The translations under genes and the position numbers were made by a program. Shown here piece by piece: positions 5,130 to 9,588 of a stretch of 9,588 nucleotides of DNA. The DNA is taken from the NCBI GenBank assembly GCA_964370015.1, contig CAYJHD010000078.1, positions 1-9,588 on the forward strand, read 5' to 3'. How positions within the stretch are numbered: position 1 is the first letter of the stretch; every line of letters begins with the position of its first letter. The notes under the pieces were generated by a model. That model did no database searches. It was not told the origin of the DNA and saw only the letters and a list, made by a program, of their open reading frames with translations. Source of the DNA: CAYJAD01 sp964370015. Lineage in GTDB: Bacteria > Desulfobacterota > Desulfovibrionia > Desulfovibrionales > Desulfovibrionaceae.

Positions 5130-6768
5130 CCATAAGGTGATGAGTATGAAAAAAATAGTTTTGACAATATGTTTAGCTCTCATTTGTTTGCATTGTGTTC
5201 CTGTTTTCGCGGCTGTAGACGAAAAAGAAGTCGTAGCCATGGGTGTTGGGGCCAATGAAGAAGCGGCCAAGCGTCAAGCCTATCGCAATGCCATTCAAAG
5301 CGCCATAGGTTCCATGGTGCTCTCCGAAACCATTGTGGAAAACGATACCCTTGTGCAGGATAAAATTCTTTCGCACAGTGATGGCTATGTGGTGAAAGCC
5401 ACCCCCGTGGGCGCCACTCGTGCTGTGGAGGGCGGCCTTGTGGAGGTGACCATGCGCGTCACTGTGAAGAGTGATCAGCTTAAAGCCAAGCTTAAATCTG
5501 AAAATATCACCATGGCCGACATGGACGGACAAAGCCTTTTTGCACAAAAAAAGACTAAGGAAGAAGCCAAGGACAATGCCGCCGCCATTTTGACGGAAAA
5601 ACTAAAAAATGTACCTTCCGGCCTGCTGGTGGCCACGGCTTTTCCCGACAAGGCTAAACAAGAAGCCAAGGGGGCCATGGTGCGTCTCACTGTGCCTGTG
5701 GAAGTAACGGTGGATAAGAAGAAATATAAAATTTTTCATAATGACTTTGTGAAAACAGTGGAGAAGCTTGGCTTTGAGGGGAAAAATGAGACTCTTCAAG
5801 GAAGACGATCCAATGGCGCCATAGAGTTTGATTTTAGAGAATTTTCCCGAGCTCTGGGCAATAAAAGACCTGAAACAAATTTACTTGCCATGAGTGACGC
5901 TGTGTTTCGAGACTCTGCCACAGCGCGATGGAAAATTTTTGAAATTTCACCGGAAATCTTGAAAGCACTGCTCGATGCACGCAAAACTTTTCAGATGCAG
6001 GTGGAGCTCCTTGATAAAGACGGTACGGTTATTGTGCAGAGTACTTCAAGTTATACAAAACCCAAAATTGGAAGCTTTTGGAAGATAAAAGGCGCAGATG
6101 GTAAATATAAAAAAGGTAATGCTATACAGCATTTCTTTTCGGTGTGTGGCATGGTTAAGGATAAATACAGTGATAACTATGTAGCGGCTTTTGCACCTGA
6201 AGTGGCGCATAAATCTGGTTACGGAAATTTAGATTTTATGCCAGAAAGTGATATCTTAGCTGCAGATATTACCTTCGATATTACCGAAGACGAACTTGCC
6301 AGTATCACCTCCATAAAATGCACCATAGAAAATATTCCTCCCCCCAAATAAGAGGAAATGAGCATGAGAAAAATATTATTTTCCCTTTGTTTTAGTTTTT
6401 TTTGTTTAGCCATAGTGCCCGGTGCTCACGCAGCTTCCGATGAAAAAGAAGTTGTAGTCACAGGCATCGGCACTACGGAAGATAAGGCCAAACAGCAAGC
6501 CTATCGCAGTGCCATTCAAAGTGTTATTGGGGCCATGGTGCTTTCTGAAACCATTGTGGAAAACGATACGCTCATGCGCGATAAAATCCTTTCGCACAGC
6601 GATGGCTATGTGGTAAAGGCCACCCAAGTGGGCGCCACACGTCAGTTGGGCGATGGCCTTTTGGAAGTGACCATGCGCATTACCGTAAAGAGTGAGCAGC
6701 TTAAAGCCAAGCTTAAGGCTGAAAATATCACCATGGCAGCCATAGATGGACAAAGCCTTTTTGCGCAA
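3981..6768 (+). repeat. Triplicated coding segment (units 3981-4310, 5218-5547, 6439-6768)
   Basis: Three 330-bp direct repeats encode the shared N-terminal domain of the three tandem paralogues. Each is exactly 110 codons with no insertion or deletion. By eye the pairs I counted (1 vs 3, 2 vs 3) are about 77-78% identical in protein. DNA similarity is high in places, with identical runs of about 20 bases around the VEN and SHSDGY motifs. Spacing between equivalent positions is about 1,237 and 1,221 bp, so this is a gene-length tandem duplication. It is a potential substrate for recombination between copies. Confidence 0.85.
5146..6351 (+). CDS. Exported FlgT/LPP20-like paralogue 2 of 3
   Basis: 401 residues from the ATG at 5146. 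In-frame GTG (5137) and ATG (5140) lie on or next to the AAGG ribosome site (5134-5137), whereas 5146 leaves eight bases; the next gene has the same ATG-AGx-ATG arrangement. Signal peptide 1-22 or 23 (VFAA). The shared domain is residues 25-134, with SETIVEN, DKILSHSDGYVVK and EVTMRVTVK all kept. The second unit is shorter than in its neighbours and lacks most of the NVQxSTQK segment found in paralogues 1 and 3. The region around 215-340 is its own, charged and aromatic, including an additional Cys (SVCGMVK). The C-terminus again carries VELLDKDG and ITFDITEDELASITSIKC, then a Pro-Pro-Pro end. It starts 16 bases after the previous stop, so translation is probably coupled. Confidence 0.87.
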   Translation: MKKIVLTICLALICLHCVPVFAAVDEKEVVAMGVGANEEAAKRQAYRNAIQSAIGSMVLSETIVENDTLVQDKILSHSDGYVVKATPVGATRAVEGGLVEVTMRVTVKSDQLKAKLKSENITMADMDGQSLFAQKKTKEEAKDNAAAILTEKLKNVPSGLLVATAFPDKAKQEAKGAMVRLTVPVEVTVDKKKYKIFHNDFVKTVEKLGFEGKNETLQGRRSNGAIEFDFREFSRALGNKRPETNLLAMSDAVFRDSATARWKIFEISPEILKALLDARKTFQMQVELLDKDGTVIVQSTSSYTKPKIGSFWKIKGADGKYKKGNAIQHFFSVCGMVKDKYSDNYVAAFAPEVAHKSGYGNLDFMPESDILAADITFDITEDELASITSIKCTIENIPPPK

Positions 6769-7581
6769 AAAAGTACACAAGCAGAAGCCAAGCAAGACGC
6801 CGCGGCCATTATTAAAGAAAAAGTTAAAGACTTGCCTGCCAACCTGCTTGTGGCAGAGGCCAATGTGCAGGGTAGCACGCAAAAAGATATGGGCGGCGGT
6901 AGTGTACAACTCACCATTCCTCTAAAGCTTTCTGTGGATGCGGAAAAATATAAGAGCTTTGTGACTGATTTGAAGGGCACGCTTAAGAAGCTTGGCTTTA
7001 AAGAGAAAAATGTGTCGGTGAAGTTGCGTGCAGTATCAGACACCAAGGCATCAGTGTTTGGACTTCAAGAACTTCTTCATGCTCATACAGGTATTATTGA
7101 TATACGGGAACGGAGCAAATATAATCTCTTAGGCGTAGCAGAGTTTGCCAGTAGAACCAACATACGTGTTGCTAGTTACTTTGTCCCCACAGATGTGGCC
7201 ATGGCCTTTCAAAAAAATGAGTCCTTTGCTGTGCATGTGGAGCTCATAGATGCATCCGGCGCTGTGGTGGTGGCTCAAGAATGGCGTAATTCGCGAGCTA
7301 TACGCAGAAAAGAAGCCAAAAGCATCGGCGTTCCCTCCGTCCTTATACCAAGCTATACAGAAAGTATTATTTCTGCTTTGGGTGGTGGAGGAAGTACTAA
7401 ACTCAAAGCTGCAGCTATGGTACTTCCAACGCCTATATTTGATCTTAATAACCACAATGGTGTTCAAATGCTGAATCCCGGTGAGTTTAACTTCTCCATG
7501 ACCTTTGACCTTAGTGACGAAGAGTTAAAAAGCATTACTTCGATAAAGTGCACTGTGGTCAATACAGACAGGAAAGAATAA
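6364..7581 (+). CDS. Exported FlgT/LPP20-like paralogue 3 of 3
   Basis: 405 residues from the ATG at 6364, which has GAGG eight bases upstream; the ATG at 6358 directly abuts that site and is less likely. Signal peptide 1-23 (PGAHA). The shared domain covers residues 26-135; compared with copies 1 and 2 it reads LMRDKILSHSD instead of LVQDKILSHSD. The second unit keeps the NVQGSTQK segment, so this copy resembles copy 1 more than copy 2 there. The variable part (~225-340) contains a Ser/Arg/Lys-rich stretch and a glycine run (GGGGS) not found in the others. The C-terminal MTFDLSDEELKSITSIKC is conserved. Its TAA stop overlaps the next gene's ATG by one base (TAATG), direct evidence of translational coupling. 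Confidence 0.87.
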   Translation: MRKILFSLCFSFFCLAIVPGAHAASDEKEVVVTGIGTTEDKAKQQAYRSAIQSVIGAMVLSETIVENDTLMRDKILSHSDGYVVKATQVGATRQLGDGLLEVTMRITVKSEQLKAKLKAENITMAAIDGQSLFAQKSTQAEAKQDAAAIIKEKVKDLPANLLVAEANVQGSTQKDMGGGSVQLTIPLKLSVDAEKYKSFVTDLKGTLKKLGFKEKNVSVKLRAVSDTKASVFGLQELLHAHTGIIDIRERSKYNLLGVAEFASRTNIRVASYFVPTDVAMAFQKNESFAVHVELIDASGAVVVAQEWRNSRAIRRKEAKSIGVPSVLIPSYTESIISALGGGGSTKLKAAAMVLPTPIFDLNNHNGVQMLNPGEFNFSMTFDLSDEELKSITSIKCTVVNTDRKE

Positions 7582-8852
7582 TGCGTATGCCCCTTGTGTG
7601 GAAGATTTTTCTCCCTTTACTGTGCCTATGCGCGTGCACATCCATGGCTTTGGCGTCTGAGCCTTTCACCACGGTGGGCATTTATCCAGCAGAAAATGGC
7701 GCACTTGTTTCTGTGGCTTCAGGGCGTATCACCACAGCTCTTGAAAGCGCACGCGCTCAGCGTCTTGCCAGAGAGCAAGCCTTGCGTAAGGCGCGTTATC
7801 AGCTAGCAAAGCATGTGCACAACGATAGTATGCAAAGTGCGGGAAAATATTCTGTGCAGATGCAAGGGGGAGCCGTTATTCATGAGAGCGTGCAGGGCAA
7901 TCTTTTTTTTGTGGCCTTGCAAGCTTTGCCGCAAGAGGTAACACTGGTGCCTCTCAGCCCCTTGGAGGATTTTCAAGAGGTGAATGTGGCACCCTTGGTG
8001 GATGAGCTGCTTACCAAGATGCCCTTATTGGCTGAAGGCGGCGCCAATGTTTTTACCATGAGCACAGGTTGGGTGGCCCTAGGTGTAGGCTATGCGGCCT
8101 TACCAGAAGAAGCGCCCCACTTATTGAAAGAGACACACATACGTGAGGCTGCCACTGTGGCCCGCGTGGCCGCCGCCAAGGAGCTTACTGCCTTTATTCA
8201 CGGCATACAGGTCTCCACGCAAGATGAGCAAAAAGAACACTATAGCGCAGGTCAAGACAGTGAAACTTTTAAGCAATGGATACGCAGTAGCACGCGCGAA
8301 GAAGTGGAAGGCGCACTGAACGGCGCTCAATGGGCAGGGCAGTGGACTACCTCCGATGGGCATGTGGCTGTGGCCTTGGTGGTGGCGCGTCCTGCGCTGG
8401 ATTTAGGCTTTGCCGCGCAAGAGGGTACCGCAATGGTATTGCATAAATCTGATATTACACCAGAGTGGCAAGAGATTATTGCTTCGCGTCCATGGATTAT
8501 GGAAGGGGGCGTGAGTCTGTGTACCCATGAAGGCGCATTATATGCTTTGGCCGTGGAAAGTGGCACCTTACAAAATAATCCCGCCTTTGACCGCATGCAA
8601 TTACCTACTCTTATTGATACCAAGGCACGTAGTCAGATTACTCGCTTCTTAGTGGGGCTTTCCAGTCATAGCGTTACCACAGACGAAGAAATACAACGTA
8701 CAAATTTGGATAAAACAGAGGTCAGTAAACATGTGAGCACGCTATCGCGTGAAGGTGTGTCTGGTGTTGTGACGCAGATTCAGCGCCTTGGTTCATGGTA
8801 TTCCAAGGATGAGAAAAAGCTTTTCCAAGCTTTTATAGTGCCTCTTCCGTAA
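7581..8852 (+). CDS. Exported protein with three FlgT/LPP20-like units
   Basis: 423 residues from the ATG at 7581, which overlaps the preceding stop; AGGAAAG lies just upstream. A longer frame from 7548 would place an 11-residue polar extension before the signal peptide and is rejected. The signal peptide has two possible fates: signal peptidase I after MALA (22-25), or lipidation at C19 in LCAC (16-19), an imperfect lipobox. Unit 1 (~57-118) has the Arg/Ala helix shared with the 3093 product. Unit 2 (~187-268) and unit 3 (~348-421) resemble each other: both have a helix ending in an F-(I/L)-x-G turn, a VS/VTTDE segment, STREEVEGAL or LSREGVSGVV, and a final strand. Adhesion, assembly or ligand-binding roles are possible; nothing visible suggests an enzyme. 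Confidence 0.85.
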   Translation: MRMPLVWKIFLPLLCLCACTSMALASEPFTTVGIYPAENGALVSVASGRITTALESARAQRLAREQALRKARYQLAKHVHNDSMQSAGKYSVQMQGGAVIHESVQGNLFFVALQALPQEVTLVPLSPLEDFQEVNVAPLVDELLTKMPLLAEGGANVFTMSTGWVALGVGYAALPEEAPHLLKETHIREAATVARVAAAKELTAFIHGIQVSTQDEQKEHYSAGQDSETFKQWIRSSTREEVEGALNGAQWAGQWTTSDGHVAVALVVARPALDLGFAAQEGTAMVLHKSDITPEWQEIIASRPWIMEGGVSLCTHEGALYALAVESGTLQNNPAFDRMQLPTLIDTKARSQITRFLVGLSSHSVTTDEEIQRTNLDKTEVSKHVSTLSREGVSGVVTQIQRLGSWYSKDEKKLFQAFIVPLP

Positions 8853-8879
8853 TAGTGCTTAATAAAGGATAGTTTAGAT

Positions 8880-9588
8880 ATGGATTACGATATTTTTGTC
8901 AGCTATGCGCACCAAGATAAAGCTTTTGTGGATGCCTTGGTGCACAGTTTGGAAGCTTCGCAAATACGTTGCTGGTATGCCCCGCGTGATATTCCTACAG
9001 GCATGGAATGGCCTGCTGCTATTCCCCCAGCCATAAAACAATCTAGGCTTATGCTCTTGGTTTTTTCTAAAGATTCTAACGTGTCACAAGAGGTTGCCAA
9101 GGAGTTAACCATAGCCTCTAACCATAAAAAACTTGTGGTACCGGTTAATCTGGATAGAACACCCCTCAATGAGCAAATGGAATATCATTTAAGCAATAAA
9201 CACTGGCTTGATGTGTATGATTTAGAAATAGAATCTGCCATTCAGCGTGTCCAATATAGCTTAAAAGACTATCAGCATTTGTTTAAAGAAGAACATTCAC
9301 TGGATGCAGCAACTCCTCCTAAAACAGCACAAAGGCCTTTGATGCAACAAAAGGCTGCTAAAATATTTGATAAAAATGTATTGTTAAAATATGGGCTCGT
9401 GGGTTGCGCAGCTCTTCTTATTGTGGGCATATTGCTTTGGGCTTTTTCTGGCTCAGAGGATGCGACGCAAAGTGCCACATCGGCGCAGACGTCTGTACAC
9501 GGCGCTGCTGCTAAAACAGAGAATCTCTCAGCGGAATTTGCCAAAGCACAGCGCCATATGGATGCGCAAGATTATGAAGATGCCTTTG
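8880..9588 (+). CDS. TIR-domain transmembrane protein, 3' end beyond window
   Basis: 236 codons visible, open at the window edge. AAAGGA lies ten bases before the ATG. The N-terminal TIR domain (1-~125) shows YDIFVSYAHQD (3-13), CWYAPRDIPTGMEWPAAI (31-48), LVFSKDSNVSQEVAKEL (60-76) and HWLDV (108-112), the standard bacterial TIR pattern. E75 sits where NAD-cleaving TIR enzymes carry the catalytic glutamate, so NADase activity is possible. After a polar linker comes one strong membrane segment (about 169-189), then a Ser/Thr/Ala-rich stretch and AEFAKAQRHMDAQDYEDAF, which looks like the start of a TPR or Sel1 repeat. With no signal peptide, the TIR domain should be cytoplasmic and the C-terminal repeats exported. 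It follows the last exported-protein gene by 27 bases, so it probably belongs to the same transcript. Confidence 0.9.
   Translation, partial: MDYDIFVSYAHQDKAFVDALVHSLEASQIRCWYAPRDIPTGMEWPAAIPPAIKQSRLMLLVFSKDSNVSQEVAKELTIASNHKKLVVPVNLDRTPLNEQMEYHLSNKHWLDVYDLEIESAIQRVQYSLKDYQHLFKEEHSLDAATPPKTAQRPLMQQKAAKIFDKNVLLKYGLVGCAALLIVGILLWAFSGSEDATQSATSAQTSVHGAAAKTENLSAEFAKAQRHMDAQDYEDAF

Noticed and set aside
3981..6768. Regularly spaced identical runs resembling a repeat array
   Set aside because: The spacing of about 1.2 kb and the open reading frames show gene duplication; there is no short repeat-spacer pattern, so it is not a CRISPR array.
3879..6909. Long antisense frames opposite the three paralogues
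   Set aside because: They recur at the same relative place because the sense strand is duplicated and conserved; they lack ribosome sites and signal-like or domain-like sequence.
3894..7581. Calling the paralogues flagellar protein FlgT
   Set aside because: Only the general domain pattern agrees; the proteins are tandemly repeated and no flagellar gene is present, so the name would mislead.

Overview
The window carries one divergently oriented transporter gene on the minus strand (left) and, on the plus strand, a block of seven genes, six of which encode proteins with N-terminal export signals. The Sec signal peptides and the FlgT/LPP20-like look of the exported proteins suggest a Gram-negative bacterium of moderate GC content. 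I see no marker gene (rRNA, tRNA, housekeeping protein) that fixes the lineage, so I give no genus.

Left part (1-1581): a MATE-family efflux transporter (116-1444, minus) has two closely related terminator hairpins downstream. Upstream is a clear sigma70-type promoter (TTGACA, 17 bp, TATCTT). Between promoter and start codon lies a perfect intrinsic terminator, preceded and overlapped by tiny leader ORFs rich in basic residues. This is the layout of ribosome-mediated transcription attenuation, known for antibiotic-inducible resistance genes.

Middle part (1582-3077): about 340 bases without a convincing gene, then a promoter and structured 5' leader ahead of an exported protein with four KPLF-containing repeats (2053-2961). 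The next spacer holds a TTGACA box enclosed in an inverted repeat.

Right part (3093-9588): an exported protein with an Arg/Ala-rich helix and a Pro-Ala tail (3093-3824) is followed by a hairpin. Then comes a tight run of five genes: three tandem paralogues (3894-5129, 5146-6351, 6364-7581), a further exported protein related to the 3093 product (7581-8852), and the start of a TIR-domain membrane protein (8880 to the window edge). Gaps are 16, 12, -1 and 27 bases, so co-transcription is likely. The paralogues share a 110-residue, indel-free N-terminal domain and then diverge.

Most notable hypothesis: a membrane-anchored TIR protein, with cytoplasmic TIR and exported C-terminus, is encoded with a multi-paralogue set of periplasmic or surface FlgT/LPP20-like proteins. 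This could be an envelope-sensing or defence-like module. The linkage is seen directly; the function is inference.
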